From positions 806,001 to 870,000 of the forward strand of contig NZ_JAIWPJ010000001.1 of assembly GCF_020515625.1 (NCBI RefSeq): 64,000 nucleotides of DNA. Reading direction: 5' to 3'. This document shows, one piece after another, positions 1 to 9,932 of this stretch. The stretch's first letter is position 1, and the number at the start of each line of letters is the position of its first letter. Source of the stretch: Natrinema amylolyticum. Its GTDB lineage: Archaea > Halobacteriota > Halobacteria > Halobacteriales > Natrialbaceae. The notes below the pieces were generated by a model. The model worked only from the letters and a program-made list of their open reading frames with translations, was not told the origin of the DNA and did no database searches. A program made the translations under genes and the position numbers.

Positions 1-1298
1 GGGTCGGGAGCGAGGTGACGGCGGAGCTGGCACTGTCGGTCGGCCGAGCGGTCGCGTCGGAGGGATACGATCGCGTCGTCGTCGGCCGCGACGTCCGCGA
101 GAGCGGATCGATGCTCGTCGACGCGGTCGGCGCGGGACTGCGCGAGTGCGGGGCGGACGTGCTCACGGTCGGCGTCGAGTCGACGCCGACGGTCGCGCGG
201 GCGATCGACCACCTCGAGGCTGACGCGGGCGTCGTCGTCACGGCATCACACAATCCGGCAACGGACAACGGGATCAAGCTCTGGAATCCCTCGGGCAAGG
301 CCTTCGGCCCCGACCAGCGCGAGGCGATCGAGCGGCGGCTCCGCGAGGACGACTACGCGTTGGCCGAGTGGGACGGCGTCGGCGATCGGTCGCATCGGAC
401 GGGCGTTCGAGACCATCACGCCGAATCGATCCGGAACGCGGTCGACCTCGAGCGGTCACTGAGCGTCGTCGTCGATATCGGCAACGGTGCCGGCGGCGTG
501 ACGGCGGCGGTCCTGGACGATCTCGGGTGCCGAGTTCAGACGCTGAACGGGCAGGAAGACGGCTCGTTCCCCGGCCGGCCCAGCGAGCCGACCGAGGAGA
601 CCCTCGAGACCCTGTCGACGCTCGTCGCGGAGACGGACGCCGAGCTGGGAGTCGCACACGACGGCGACGCCGACCGAATGATGGCGGTCGACGAGACGGG
701 AACGTTCGTGCCGAAAGACGCGTTATTCTCCCTCTTCGCTCGGGACGCGGCGGGCGAGGGCGATCGCGTCGCCGCTCCGGTCGACACCAGTCTCGCCGTC
801 GACGACGTGCTGTCCGGCGTCGGCGCGTCGCTGACCCGGACGCGAGTCGGTGACGTCTACGTGGCGGAGCGGACGACCGAACCCGACGTCGTCTTCGGCG
901 GCGAACCGAGCGGTGCCTGGATCTGGCCCGCCGAGACGTGCTGTCCGGACGGCCCGCTGGCGGCCTGTAAACTGGTCGAACTGGTCGCCGAGGGGGAGTC
1001 GCTGTCCGACCTCGTCGCCGGGATCGATCGGTATCCGATCCGGCGAACGTCCGTCGAAGTCGCGGATAAAACGGCGGTTATGGCCGACGTGACCGACCAG
1101 GTTAGGGCCCGATACGACGAGGTCGACACGCTCGACGGCGTCAGAGTCGAGACCGAGGACGGCTGGTTCCTGCTTCGCGCCAGCGGGACACAGCCACTGA
1201 TCCGGGTGACCGCGGAGGCGCGGTCGGAATCAGACGCAGCGGAGCTGTTCGAGACCGCACAGGAACTCGTCACCGAGACGACTGCAATGGATGCCTGA
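1..1298 (+). CDS. glmM: Phosphoglucosamine mutase GlmM-type phosphohexomutase, 5' end cut by window
   Basis: Alpha-D-phosphohexomutase, probably interconverting glucosamine-6-P and glucosamine-1-P for UDP-GlcNAc synthesis in the cytoplasm. Seen: the catalytic phosphoserine loop TASHNPATDNGIK, the metal loop HDGDADRMM, the sugar loop GGEPSGAW, and a C-terminal phosphate-binding RASGTQPLIR. The frame is open to base 1 and reads VGSE before the GTG at 15, matching the usual GVVGSEVT start region of the family, so the true start lies a few codons outside the window. About 430 residues are visible against a usual 440-455. GlmS lies 1.2 kb away on the opposite strand, which supports an amino-sugar role over phosphomannomutase. 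A second paralogue is at 56746-58230. Confidence 0.88.
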   Translation, partial: VGSEVTAELALSVGRAVASEGYDRVVVGRDVRESGSMLVDAVGAGLRECGADVLTVGVESTPTVARAIDHLEADAGVVVTASHNPATDNGIKLWNPSGKAFGPDQREAIERRLREDDYALAEWDGVGDRSHRTGVRDHHAESIRNAVDLERSLSVVVDIGNGAGGVTAAVLDDLGCRVQTLNGQEDGSFPGRPSEPTEETLETLSTLVAETDAELGVAHDGDADRMMAVDETGTFVPKDALFSLFARDAAGEGDRVAAPVDTSLAVDDVLSGVGASLTRTRVGDVYVAERTTEPDVVFGGEPSGAWIWPAETCCPDGPLAACKLVELVAEGESLSDLVAGIDRYPIRRTSVEVADKTAVMADVTDQVRARYDEVDTLDGVRVETEDGWFLLRASGTQPLIRVTAEARSESDAAELFETAQELVTETTAMDA

Positions 1299-1381
1299 GG
1301 CAGCAGCGAGGAGTACCGAATCAGTTCGACAGCGGGACGACGTAGCAGACGGCGCTCGAGGCGGACGGCAGAACGAACCGG

Positions 1382-1588
1382 CTATCTGGCTTCCTTGGGA
1401 ATGAAATCGGAGGTCTTCATCTCGCGGTACGTCGCACAATCGGGACAGGCGTGGACGACGTCGCGGTTGTCACCGAAGACGCGGGCGAACTGACGAGTCA
1501 CCTGGTTCCCACAGTTGACACAGCGAGGGGCGCTCGTTTGCGATCGGGACGACATCGGCGTCCACTTCGCGGATTGATCCGTCGACAT
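1382..1588 (-). CDS. Small two-CxxC zinc-finger protein (DUF7563-like)
   Basis: A 68-residue protein with two zinc-knuckle pairs, CVNCG near residue 24 and CPDC near residue 50, separated by a basic/aromatic stretch. This resembles the haloarchaeal DUF7563 family of small putative zinc fingers; function is unknown, and nucleic-acid binding is only an inference. The start is taken as the ATG at 1588; a TTG precedes it in frame at 1591. A TATA-like CTATAGTAA lies about 27 bp upstream on this strand, fitting a leaderless transcript. It is transcribed towards the end of the glmM-type gene. Confidence 0.75.
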   Translation of the reverse strand: MSTDQSAKWTPMSSRSQTSAPRCVNCGNQVTRQFARVFGDNRDVVHACPDCATYREMKTSDFIPKEAR

Positions 1589-1609
1589 CAACAGCCCGTA
1601 CCGACAGAA

Positions 1610-1622
1610 CGGTATTTACTAT
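1610..1622 (-). promoter_or_regulatory. TATA-like element for the small zinc-finger gene
   Basis: On the minus strand this reads CTATAGTAAATAC and sits about 25-30 bp before the ATG at 1588, the spacing expected for archaeal core promoters of leaderless genes. Confidence 0.45.
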
Positions 1623-2498
1623 AGACAGCATAATCGACGGGATAGCCGTTAGTCAGTGATTTCGCCCGCAATGTCCCCGTGAGAAAGAGACTCCGAATAT
1701 AGAGAGTTTCGGCGCCTCGTTCGCGAGAAATAGAATGTTTCTCTCGAGTAATACGATATTACGCGGCCGTAATACCGGATACCGGCGGGGAACCGGGAGC
1801 CTCGAACAGGCGATTGGTGATCCGTAACGGTCATCTCGTTCCGCCGCCGACCGAAGCGATGGGACTACCGGCGACGGTGGGGGAGTCTCGCCGATGGCCC
1901 TCGCTACCGCCGGGGCAACCGCGACACCCGCCACCTCCGACGGAGCCGATACCACCCGAGCCAGTGTCCCGCTCGAGCGACGGTCCGTCACCGTCGAACG
2001 AACTGCCCGTATCTATCAGGTGTGCACTTTATACCACGGGGAATACCTAGCCTAACCGGAGGGTATCGGTCGATACCCACGAGTCCGGTGACATCCTCGC
2101 CGCGACTCGGTCGCACAGTGACCCTCCACGTTCGATTCCGACGTCGTTCGAGTACGGGTCGTGACGACCGACGCCGTGCGGACCAGGGCTACGGGGGTGG
2201 TCTCGGGTCCTGCGGCCTCGATGACCCTACTCGAGTCCGATCGTCGTCCGAGTCGACACACTCGAAACAGAGACGGCGAGCGACCGCTCTGATCGGGCTA
2301 CGGTTCGTCGTGGCGATCCGCTGCTGATCGTCCCCGTCTCCTGTGCACGAACCAGTGCCACGTCAGCACGCTCGAGAAGGCAGTTTATCGGCGGTCACTG
2401 ACCGAGGCCCACGATCAGCGACGGAGCGAGACGCGTGGTCGGCAAAAGAGAACGAGACTCGTGGTCTGCAAAAGAAAGCGCGACTGCGTCGGCCGCCC
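1623..2498. other. Geneless interval of about 0.9 kb
   Basis: No reading frame here looks like a haloarchaeal protein: the open frames are Pro/Arg/Ser-rich shadows with no recognisable domain. It contains a TATA-like TTTATACC at 2027-2034, a perfect 8-bp inverted repeat at 2061-2078, and a 26-bp imperfect tandem duplication (GTGGTCGGCAAAAGAG and GTGGTCTGCAAAAGAA) at 2435-2485 just past the glmS stop. Confidence 0.5.
2061..2078. promoter_or_regulatory. Perfect 8-bp inverted repeat, possible operator or hairpin
   Basis: GGGTATCG, a GT spacer, then CGATACCC. It lies 27 bp after a TATA-like TTTATACC on the plus strand, but no convincing gene follows within 400 bp. It could be the start of a non-coding RNA, an operator, or chance. 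Confidence 0.35.
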
Positions 2499-4310
2499 TC
2501 ACTCGACGGTGACGCTCTTCGCGAGGTTTCGCGGTTTGTCGATCGGTCGATCGAGGAGGTCGGCGGCGTAGTAGGAGACGAGCTGGAGCTGGACGTTCGC
2601 GAGCAGCCCCGCCAGATCGGGATCGGTCTCGGGGATCGCGAGGTGCTCGTCGGCGGCCTCGACGGCCGGATGCCCGTCGGGACAGACCGCGATCACGGGC
2701 GCGCCGCGAGTCTGTGCCTCCTCGGCGTTTTTCAGTGTCTTCTCGTCTTCCTGGCCGGTGAAGATCGCGAACACCGGCGTCTCGGGCGTGACCAGCGCCA
2801 GCGGGCCGTGTTTGAGCTCTCCGGAGGCGAACCCTTCGGCGTGCTCGTACGTGATCTCCTTGAACTTCAGCGCGCCCTCGAGCGCCACGGGGAAGCCGAG
2901 GCCGCGCCCGATGAAGAAGTACGACTGACTGTCGCTGTAGCGCTCGGCGATCGCCTCGGCGTCGGACTCGTCGAGGAGGGCTTCGATCTGACCGGGCATC
3001 GACTCGAGGTCCGAGAGGAGGGTCTCGAGATCGGCCGGCGGCTCGTCCTCCAGGTCGTCGACGATGCGCTGTGCCAGCAGCGTGAGCATGACGGCCTGCG
3101 AGGAGAACGTCTTCGTCGCGGCGACGCCGATCTCCGGGCCAGCGCGGATGAAGAGGGCATCGTCCGCCTCGCGAGCGGCCGTCGATCCGACGACGTTCGT
3201 CACCGTGAGCGTGTCCGCGCCCTCGGCCCTGGCCTGCCGGAGCGCGTTGAGTGTGTCGGCCGTCTCGCCGCTCTGCGTGACCGCGATCACCAGCGTGTCG
3301 TCGTCGATCGGTGGGGCCGAGACGCTGTACTCGTTGGCCAGGAGCGCGGTCGACTGGACGCCGGCCTGATTCAGCGTGAGCGAGCCGTAGAGCGCGGCGT
3401 GGTAGGAAGTGCCACAGGCGACGAACTGGACGCTATCGATATCGTCGAAGGTGCCCGGTTCGAAATCGGACAGGGCGATCCGCCCGTTCGTCGGATCGAC
3501 CCGCCCCTCGATCGCCTGGGCCAGCGAGGTCGGCTGCTCGGTGATCTCCTTGAGCATGAAGTGATCGTACTCGCCCTTGCCCGCCTGCTCGGGATCCCAC
3601 TCGACCGTCTCGGACGTTCGCGTGACCGGCTTCCCGTCGAGGTCCGTGAACTCGACGCCGTCCTCGTCGACGATGACGACGTCGCCGTCCTCGAGGTAGA
3701 CGACGCTATCCGTGTACTCGAGGAAGGCCGGGACGTCGCTCGCGAGGAAGTACTCGCCGTCCTCCATGCCGACGACGAGCGGCGAGCCCTGCCGGGCCGC
3801 GTAGAGGACGTGCTCGCCCGAGACCATCGCGGTGACGGCGTAGCTGCCCTCGAGTTCGTCGATGGCCTGCCGGAACGCCGCCTCGCTGTCGAAGCCGGCG
3901 TCGAGGTAGTACTGGACGAGGTGCGGAATGACCTCGGTGTCGGTGTCGCTCGTGAACTCGTAGCCGTCGGCCGCCAATCGATCCTTGAGGGCGGTGTAGT
4001 TCTCGATGATCCCGTTGTGGACGACCGCGACGTCTTCGCTCTCGTCGGTGTGCGGATGCGCGTTCGCGTCGGTCGGCGGTCCGTGGGTGCTCCAGCGGGT
4101 GTGGCCGATCCCGACCTCCCCCTGAAGGGGGTCGCCGATCGACTCCTTGAGTTCCTCGACCCGCCCGGAGCGTTTTTCGACGTTGATTCCCGACCCATTC
4201 TGGACGGCGACGCCGGCCGAGTCGTAGCCCCGATACTCGAGGTTCTCGAGTCCCGTCAGCAACGGCTCGAGGGCGTTGCCGTCGCCGACGCGGCCGATGA
4301 TCCCACACAT
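2499..4310 (-). CDS. glmS: Glutamine--fructose-6-phosphate aminotransferase (isomerizing)
   Basis: Makes glucosamine-6-P from fructose-6-P and glutamine, the first step to UDP-GlcNAc. Seen: the N-terminal nucleophile Cys2 in MCGIIGRVG, the glutaminase motif EYRGYDSAG, then two SIS sugar-isomerase domains (about residues 280-420 and 450-590) with VACGTSYHA, TQSGETADT and HAEGFASGELKHGP, and the C-terminal AKSVTVE typical of the family. Length is 603 residues, as expected for full-length GlmS. The start must be this ATG because Cys2 is the catalytic residue. It faces the glmM-type gene at the left edge across a geneless gap, so the two are not one operon. Confidence 0.97.
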   Translation of the reverse strand: MCGIIGRVGDGNALEPLLTGLENLEYRGYDSAGVAVQNGSGINVEKRSGRVEELKESIGDPLQGEVGIGHTRWSTHGPPTDANAHPHTDESEDVAVVHNGIIENYTALKDRLAADGYEFTSDTDTEVIPHLVQYYLDAGFDSEAAFRQAIDELEGSYAVTAMVSGEHVLYAARQGSPLVVGMEDGEYFLASDVPAFLEYTDSVVYLEDGDVVIVDEDGVEFTDLDGKPVTRTSETVEWDPEQAGKGEYDHFMLKEITEQPTSLAQAIEGRVDPTNGRIALSDFEPGTFDDIDSVQFVACGTSYHAALYGSLTLNQAGVQSTALLANEYSVSAPPIDDDTLVIAVTQSGETADTLNALRQARAEGADTLTVTNVVGSTAAREADDALFIRAGPEIGVAATKTFSSQAVMLTLLAQRIVDDLEDEPPADLETLLSDLESMPGQIEALLDESDAEAIAERYSDSQSYFFIGRGLGFPVALEGALKFKEITYEHAEGFASGELKHGPLALVTPETPVFAIFTGQEDEKTLKNAEEAQTRGAPVIAVCPDGHPAVEAADEHLAIPETDPDLAGLLANVQLQLVSYYAADLLDRPIDKPRNLAKSVTVE

Positions 4311-4973
4311 CGGCTACTCACCGACCGTCGGGCCGTTCGGTACGCTCGTGTGGCCCAGACACGGTATCAGTTCCCGCGGACGACGCGCCGCCGGCACGAT
4401 CTCTTACCGACGGTGGCAGGAGATGTGACGCGGTATCCCGCCGATCCATCGCAGTTGGTCGAGCTGGTAGACGGTACGCAACCATGAGAGAAATCCAACT
4501 CTCCCGAACCCATTACTATAGACGGACTACTGAACCCCGTAGTCTGCAGGTACTCGGTCGCTGACTCCCGATGACAGTGGTTTCGAGTATCGTATCCGAA
4601 CTGTCTTCCGTACGAGTACGTTACGCAGTCACCCGAGTAGAACCCCTCTCTCGTCGGTTTTCCGGACGGAAGGCGTTCGTCCGAAAAGTATGCGAAACGA
4701 ACAGCCGATCGACGCCCGCGTACGCCGCGTCGAACGGACGGTATCGGCTGCCAACAATCGGTAGGGAAGGGAAACAGACGACACGGAATGTCGCCGCACT
4801 GAGTGCGGCCGTTGAGCCGCCAGAGCGGTAGAGCGGTCCGTAATCGGATCGGCGTCAGGCACACACTCTGGCGGGTCGCTCTCGGACGGCCGCCGTCGGA
4901 CGGTCGCAGTCGGACGGGCGGCGGTGGTGGGCCGAACCGCCACACCTTTTGCAGTGGGGCGGGATGTACACGT
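4311..4973. other. Intergenic region between glmS and the DUF5786-like gene
   Basis: Divergent spacer of about 660 bp. The open frames are Arg/Ser/Thr-rich and not protein-like. Visible elements are TTACTATAGAC at about 4512 and a 6-bp hairpin GACTAC/GTAGTC near 4524-4543. It should hold the promoters of both flanking genes, but I cannot place the glmS TATA box with confidence. Confidence 0.4.
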
Positions 4974-5156
4974 ATGGGTTTTGGTAGCTACGACGAATCC
5001 GAACAACAAGAGCAGACTACGGATGACGAGGACGTAGAGGCGGTCAACGTCCACGAAAACGACCATCAGGGCGAGATGTCCTTCGAATCCGATGTCTCGA
5101 CGGACGAGCTGGTCGACCAGCTCGGCTCGATGAAAGACGACGAGTCCGAGGAGTAA
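4974..5156 (+). CDS. Small acidic DUF5786-like protein
   Basis: A 60-residue, extremely acidic protein starting MGFGSYDESEQQ and ending in an Asp/Glu-rich tail; it contains the block HENDHQGEMSFES. This matches the haloarchaea-specific DUF5786 family as I know it; function is unknown. The start is the internal ATG at 4974, because the upstream part of the open frame is Arg/Gly-rich non-coding sequence. A weak TATA-like CACCTTTT lies about 25 bp upstream, consistent with a leaderless mRNA. Confidence 0.8.
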   Translation: MGFGSYDESEQQEQTTDDEDVEAVNVHENDHQGEMSFESDVSTDELVDQLGSMKDDESEE

Positions 5157-5419
5157 GGTCTGTCTCCCCGCGACAGCGGTGACGGGGTCGGAATCGGCAC
5201 CCTCGATCGACGCGCCTCGAGACGACCCCCTACCCCGAAGCGGTTCGACTCGGTCGGAGATTCGCTTTTTCGCGTGCGCTCGAATACGACGGAGCAGCCC
5301 GAGGTACTCGGAGCGACGGCTCGGGCGCCACCGTTCGGACGCGGCGAGCAGTCGCTACTGGTCGGCGACTGGCGATAGGTAGGACGGCGGACAGGCGGCA
5401 GAACGGCGACCTCGGGCGG

Positions 5420-6211
5420 TCAGGAGAGCGTCGCGGTACAGAGTTCGCCGATCGCCCGTCGCAGTCGCTGGGAGACCGCAGACTTCGAGACGTCGAGTCG
5501 ATCCGCGAGTTCGTCCTGGGAGATGCCTCGCGGGACGTCGAAATACCCCTCTTCGTGGGCGACGGCGAGGAGTTCCTGTTGTTTGTCGGTCAGGGCGACG
5601 ACGCCGTCGTCCTCGTCGTCGGAGACGCGGAGATGATCGACCGTGACCGAGATGTCCCGCTCGCGACAGTAGTCATTGAACGCGACGAGTCGCTCGCGGT
5701 CGGGGAATCGAAGCTGAACGAGCCAGCCGTCCCGGGAACTCGAGAGGTCGAGCAGACGACCGCCGACGTCGGCGGTCTTCGAGGTGAACGTGACCGCGCG
5801 GTCGGTGAGCGTCACGCGATAGACTCGTCTGTCGGGGTAGCGATCGACGAGCACCGGATCGGTGACGGTCGGATCGACCTCAAGGCCGGTTTCGAAGGGC
5901 TCGAACTCGTCTCCGTAGACCGTGACGAAGACGAACGTCCGTCCCGGTTCAACGGTGGTCCAGTAGTCCGGTTCGATGGTGACGTCCGGCGCGCGTCGGA
6001 GGGTCGGGCGAAGGAACAGGGCCGAGTGATCGAGTCGGAGCTGGGCGACGATTCCGCCCTCGGCCTGCGACCGAATTCCCTGCCGATCGCTCTCGGCGGC
6101 GTCCGGGACGCCCTCGGGATCGGCGCCGGCCACTCCGGCGTTAGAGACGCTTTCGGCATCGGTCACGTCCTCGGCATCGGAGATATCGGTGCTCATCGGG
6201 CCATCCGCCAT
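5420..6211 (-). CDS. BAT-type helix-turn-helix regulator (HTH_10)
   Basis: Probable DNA-binding regulator, 263 residues. The C-terminal 55 residues form an HTH_10 domain: LTDKQQELLAVAHEEGYFDV, then SQDELADRLDVSKSAVSQRL. Residues about 50-200 form the N-terminal module that accompanies HTH_10 in bacterio-opsin-activator-like proteins without PAS or GAF sensors. The first 45 residues are low-complexity and acidic; an internal ATG six codons in (MSTDISD) is an alternative start. It lies 240 bp downstream of a much larger BAT-family regulator on the same strand. The target is unknown. Confidence 0.88.
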   Translation of the reverse strand: MADGPMSTDISDAEDVTDAESVSNAGVAGADPEGVPDAAESDRQGIRSQAEGGIVAQLRLDHSALFLRPTLRRAPDVTIEPDYWTTVEPGRTFVFVTVYGDEFEPFETGLEVDPTVTDPVLVDRYPDRRVYRVTLTDRAVTFTSKTADVGGRLLDLSSSRDGWLVQLRFPDRERLVAFNDYCRERDISVTVDHLRVSDDEDDGVVALTDKQQELLAVAHEEGYFDVPRGISQDELADRLDVSKSAVSQRLRRAIGELCTATLS

Positions 6212-6451
6212 CCGAATGGACGGCCGTCGTAATTACGACTTACCTCGAACGCACTCATTGAATGGCTCATTAGGAGCCGAGTACATCATCGTGGACGCTA
6301 TACACGGAATCGAATGCGGTCTCGGCGTCAATATTGATTCATCAATCAGCCAGTTGAGGTATCTCTGCGGTGTGGAAAGATAGAATTACCAGGGTTTTCA
6401 GCCCGGTAAGAGCTGAATACCGTTCGGAATCGTCCAGCGGACGTCGCCGCT

Positions 6452-9400
6452 TCAGTCCTCGGCCTCGTCAAACAGCAGCTCAAACAGTTTGCGCTGTGCG
6501 ATCCGGAGATGTCGACTGAACGTCGGCTGCGAGACGCCGATCGACTCGGCGACCTCCTCGCCGGTGCGCTCGCGAGGCCACTCGAAGAAGCCGCCGTGAT
6601 AGGCCGCCTCCAGCGTCCGCCGCTGTCGCTCCGACAGCTCCTCGGCGAGGGTATCGAACGGTCGGGTCGAACGCGGCGGTCGATCTAGCTCCCGGCGGGC
6701 GACCAGTTCCGTTCCCGGGTGGACCGCCTCGAGCGCGCGGAGGAACGCGCTCACGCCGATCGGTTCCCCGAGTTCGATCACGAGTCTTGTGCGATCGTCG
6801 ACCGGTACGACCGACCGGAGGACGCCGCCGTGGTCCGCGATCGTCCGCGCGACGGACGGCTCGGCGGCGTCGGTCAGACCGATCTCGAGGACGGTCTCGT
6901 CGGTTCCGCGGCCGACGATCGAGACCGAGTCGACCGCCGGCAGCGACTCGACGGTCTCGTGGGTCGCGTCCGCGTCGGACGCGGGGACCGAACAGAACAC
7001 CGTCGACCCGCCCGACGACCGCGGAATCACGGCCCGAACGTCGATTCGCTGGTCGAGCCGCCCCGCGATCGCAGCGAGCGGCTCCGACTCGTCTCGGAGG
7101 ACGACCTCGAGTTCGGTGATGCGATCGGCGAGGAGCGCGCGTTTCGTCTCGATCATCCCGATCGCCTCGCCGGCGACCGTCGCGAGGTGCTCGCAGGCGC
7201 GGCGGGTGGCGTCGTCGAACGCCGAAGGCCGTGCCGCGTACGCGGTCAGCGTTCCGTACCGGAGCGCGCCCGATTCGAGCGGGAGACTCAGCGCGGCCCG
7301 AAATCCCCGCTCGAGGAGCGGTCGCCGCCACTCCCGCTCCGCGTCGGGACCATCAGTCCGGCCGGTACCGGCGTCGTCGAGGGCATCGATGACGACCGGC
7401 TCGCGGGTCGCCGCCGCGTTCGCCGTCGGCGAATCAGCGTCCCGGTCGAGCGAGATCCGAGTCGAGTCGAGGAACTCGCCGTCGCGACCGGCCCACGTCT
7501 CGGGGACGATCCGCTGCCCCCCCTCGTCCGCGCGGCCGACCCAGGCGAGTTCGATCCCGTCGGCCGACTCGAGAGGTGTCAGGGAGACGAGCGCCTCACA
7601 GAGCCGTCGTTCGACCGCCTCGCGGGACGACGCGTCCAGAAGCGACCGCGCCGCGTCGCAGACCCCTTCCGTTCGCTCCGCGCGGGCCCGCAGTCGCTCC
7701 CGGTCGCGCTGACACGTATGGAGGGTATCGGCGCGCTCGAGCCCCTCGAGCGTCAGTGCGGCCGCGTCCGATAGGGTCTCGATCGGGTCCGTGTCCAGCC
7801 CGTCGAACGCCATTGGCTCCGTACTGGTCGCGAGAACGAGACCGCGATCCGCGATCGGGACGGTCAGGAGCCGTTCGGCCCGGAGGCCGGTGCGAACGAG
7901 GACGTCGTCGAGAGCCGCGCGCTCGTAGACGGTCGGCTCGCCGCTCTCGAGGGCGTCGGCCAGCGGAGTGTTCCCGAGATCGATCGCCGGTGGCTCGATC
8001 GATCCCTCGTCGTCGGCGGTCGTTCGGTCCGTCGCCGCCGTCACCGCCGCCGGGCGAAGGCGGTCGTCGTTGGCGAGATACCAGACGGCGATGTCAGCGT
8101 CGGTATACTCGCGGACGGCACCCGTGACGGCCGATCGAACGGCGGCCGGCGTCTCGGCGCGGCGGAGGCTCGCGACGGTTTCCGTGACAGTCGACAGCGC
8201 GGCGGCCCGAGAGCCGCGCCCGTCGCGGACCACACAGAGCGTTCGATCCGGATCGGGCAGCGGTGCGACGGAGACGTCGACCGGTCGGGGCCGGCCCGCG
8301 TCGGGCGCGAGCTCGCCCGTCACGGGCTCCATCCACCTGACGACGGGCGATCGCGCCCGCTCTCGGACCGTCGCGGCGAGGTCGTCGTCGAACAGGTCCG
8401 CGAGGTCGCGACCGACGACCGCGTCCGCCTCGACGAGTTCCAACAGGGCCGCGTTCGCCAGCCGAACCGTCGATCCCTCGAGGACGACGATGCCGTCGTC
8501 TAACGCGTCGATGACGCCCTCAAGGAGTTCGAGACGGTCCGACTCCGTCGTCGCCACGGGAGCCGCGGTATCGGGGGATCGCTCCCTCGCGTAGACGGAG
8601 ACGCCCTCGTCGCCGGGATGGACGGCGACGGAGAGGCGGCGCTCGCGGTCCGGCAGTGCCGTCTCGAACTCGACGAGCGAGCCCGTCGTTTCGGCCTCGC
8701 GGATCCGATCGGCGAGCGGTTCGCCGAGTCGATCGGGGAGCAGGTCCCAGACGACCGTCCCCGTCGAGATATCGTCATCGATCGGCCGATCGGCGATCTC
8801 GGTAACGAGCCGAATCGCCGTCGGATTCGCGTACCGGATCTCGCCGTGCGGACCGAGCGTGAAAAACGCGTCCGCGAGCCGATCGACTCCCGCTCGCGCC
8901 CCGTCACCGGGGGCCGACTCGGCTGCGGGCGCACTCGTCCGCGTGACGACGACTCCCTCGACGGCCGGATCCTCGAGACGGTTGGTACAGGTCAGTTCCG
9001 CGACCCGCCAGGTGCCGTCGGCGTGACCCAGCCGACCGGTGACCCGTTCGGTCGTCCCGATCGGAGCGGCGGCGACGGCGGCGAGCGTCTCGCGGATCGC
9101 CTCGCGATCGTCCGGATGGACGAGTCGAGTGATGGTCGTTCGCTCGAGTTCCGTCGGCGTGTACCCCAGTTCGGCCTCGACGGCCGGGCTCGCGTACTCG
9201 ATATCGCCGTCGGCGTCGAGCACCCAGACGACCGCCGCGGCGTGCTCGAGGATCGATCGGTGGCGCGGGTCCGAACTCGCCGCGGCCAGTCGGTACCGCT
9301 CTCGTTCGGCGGCGTTTCTGACGCGGGCGGTCAGCACCGCGTCGGACTCGTCCGGACCGACGACGTCGCTCGCGCCGGCATCGAGGGCTCGCGGTGCGTC

Positions 9401-9694
9401 CTCGGCGTCGGCGACGGCCACGATCGGTCGCTCGCCGGTGCGGGCCGCCAGCGCCTCGAACAGCGAGTCGGACGGCGGCGCTCCGTCGACCGCGGCCGCG
9501 AACGGACAGACGAGACAGTGGATCTCGCGAGCGGCGAGTCGGTCGAGCGCCCCCTCGAGCGTCCGCTCCCTGAGCAGCGACTCGCCGTCGAACGCTGCCT
9601 CGAGTGCGTCCATCGCGTCGTCGGCGGGGTCGGAGTCGCCGACGACCAAGACGCAGGGGGCCTCGCCGACGACCGTCGCGGTACTGTCGCTCAT
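6452..9694 (-). CDS. Large multi-sensor BAT-type regulator: pseudo-receiver, PAS x3, GAF x2, BAT, HTH_10
   Basis: A 1080-residue cytoplasmic sensor-regulator. Order by inspection: receiver-like fold about 10-130; PAS about 147-255 (VWVLDADGDIEYAS); PAS about 270-370 (FFTLGPHGEIRYAN); PAS about 388-490; GAF about 500-660; GAF about 680-850; BAT module about 870-1010; HTH_10 at the end (LSERQRRTLEAAYHGGFFEW then VAESIGVSQPTFSRHL). The receiver-like part has CLVCPFAA where a phospho-acceptor Asp would be expected, so it is probably not phosphorylated. There is no histidine kinase domain: ligand or redox sensing is presumably coupled directly to DNA binding. Signals and targets cannot be read from sequence. 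Confidence 0.92.
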   Translation of the reverse strand: MSDSTATVVGEAPCVLVVGDSDPADDAMDALEAAFDGESLLRERTLEGALDRLAAREIHCLVCPFAAAVDGAPPSDSLFEALAARTGERPIVAVADAEDAPRALDAGASDVVGPDESDAVLTARVRNAAERERYRLAAASSDPRHRSILEHAAAVVWVLDADGDIEYASPAVEAELGYTPTELERTTITRLVHPDDREAIRETLAAVAAAPIGTTERVTGRLGHADGTWRVAELTCTNRLEDPAVEGVVVTRTSAPAAESAPGDGARAGVDRLADAFFTLGPHGEIRYANPTAIRLVTEIADRPIDDDISTGTVVWDLLPDRLGEPLADRIREAETTGSLVEFETALPDRERRLSVAVHPGDEGVSVYARERSPDTAAPVATTESDRLELLEGVIDALDDGIVVLEGSTVRLANAALLELVEADAVVGRDLADLFDDDLAATVRERARSPVVRWMEPVTGELAPDAGRPRPVDVSVAPLPDPDRTLCVVRDGRGSRAAALSTVTETVASLRRAETPAAVRSAVTGAVREYTDADIAVWYLANDDRLRPAAVTAATDRTTADDEGSIEPPAIDLGNTPLADALESGEPTVYERAALDDVLVRTGLRAERLLTVPIADRGLVLATSTEPMAFDGLDTDPIETLSDAAALTLEGLERADTLHTCQRDRERLRARAERTEGVCDAARSLLDASSREAVERRLCEALVSLTPLESADGIELAWVGRADEGGQRIVPETWAGRDGEFLDSTRISLDRDADSPTANAAATREPVVIDALDDAGTGRTDGPDAEREWRRPLLERGFRAALSLPLESGALRYGTLTAYAARPSAFDDATRRACEHLATVAGEAIGMIETKRALLADRITELEVVLRDESEPLAAIAGRLDQRIDVRAVIPRSSGGSTVFCSVPASDADATHETVESLPAVDSVSIVGRGTDETVLEIGLTDAAEPSVARTIADHGGVLRSVVPVDDRTRLVIELGEPIGVSAFLRALEAVHPGTELVARRELDRPPRSTRPFDTLAEELSERQRRTLEAAYHGGFFEWPRERTGEEVAESIGVSQPTFSRHLRIAQRKLFELLFDEAED

Positions 9695-9932
9695 CCGATG
9701 GCTCCCCCGAGGACGAGCGTGGACTGGGCTGGTGCTGCACGCCCCGGATATCGGGTCATCCGATCGGCCGTCGGGTCGAGCGGGGTCGGAGTCACCGACG
9801 ACCGAGACGCGAGCGGACGAGCGAGACGAGTGGCCACGATAGGGCTCGAGTCACTCCCTCGCGGGGTAAGTATCGGGGTCGTATCGGCGCGTAGCACAGG
9901 ACTAGGCGTTCGGGGCGAACGGAACGACGGTT

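Noticed and set aside
1653-1991. 112-residue minus-strand frame in the left geneless interval
   Set aside because: No domain, mixed composition with Pro/Ser runs, no TATA or ribosome site at the start.
2343-4487. 714-residue plus-strand open frame
   Set aside because: Antisense shadow of glmS; composition reflects the complementary strand of an acidic GC-rich gene and no domain is visible.
6189-6383. 64-residue plus-strand frame between the two BAT regulators
   Set aside because: Overlaps the start of the downstream regulator gene in antisense and lacks start context; the TTGATTCATCAA palindrome there is more likely regulatory.
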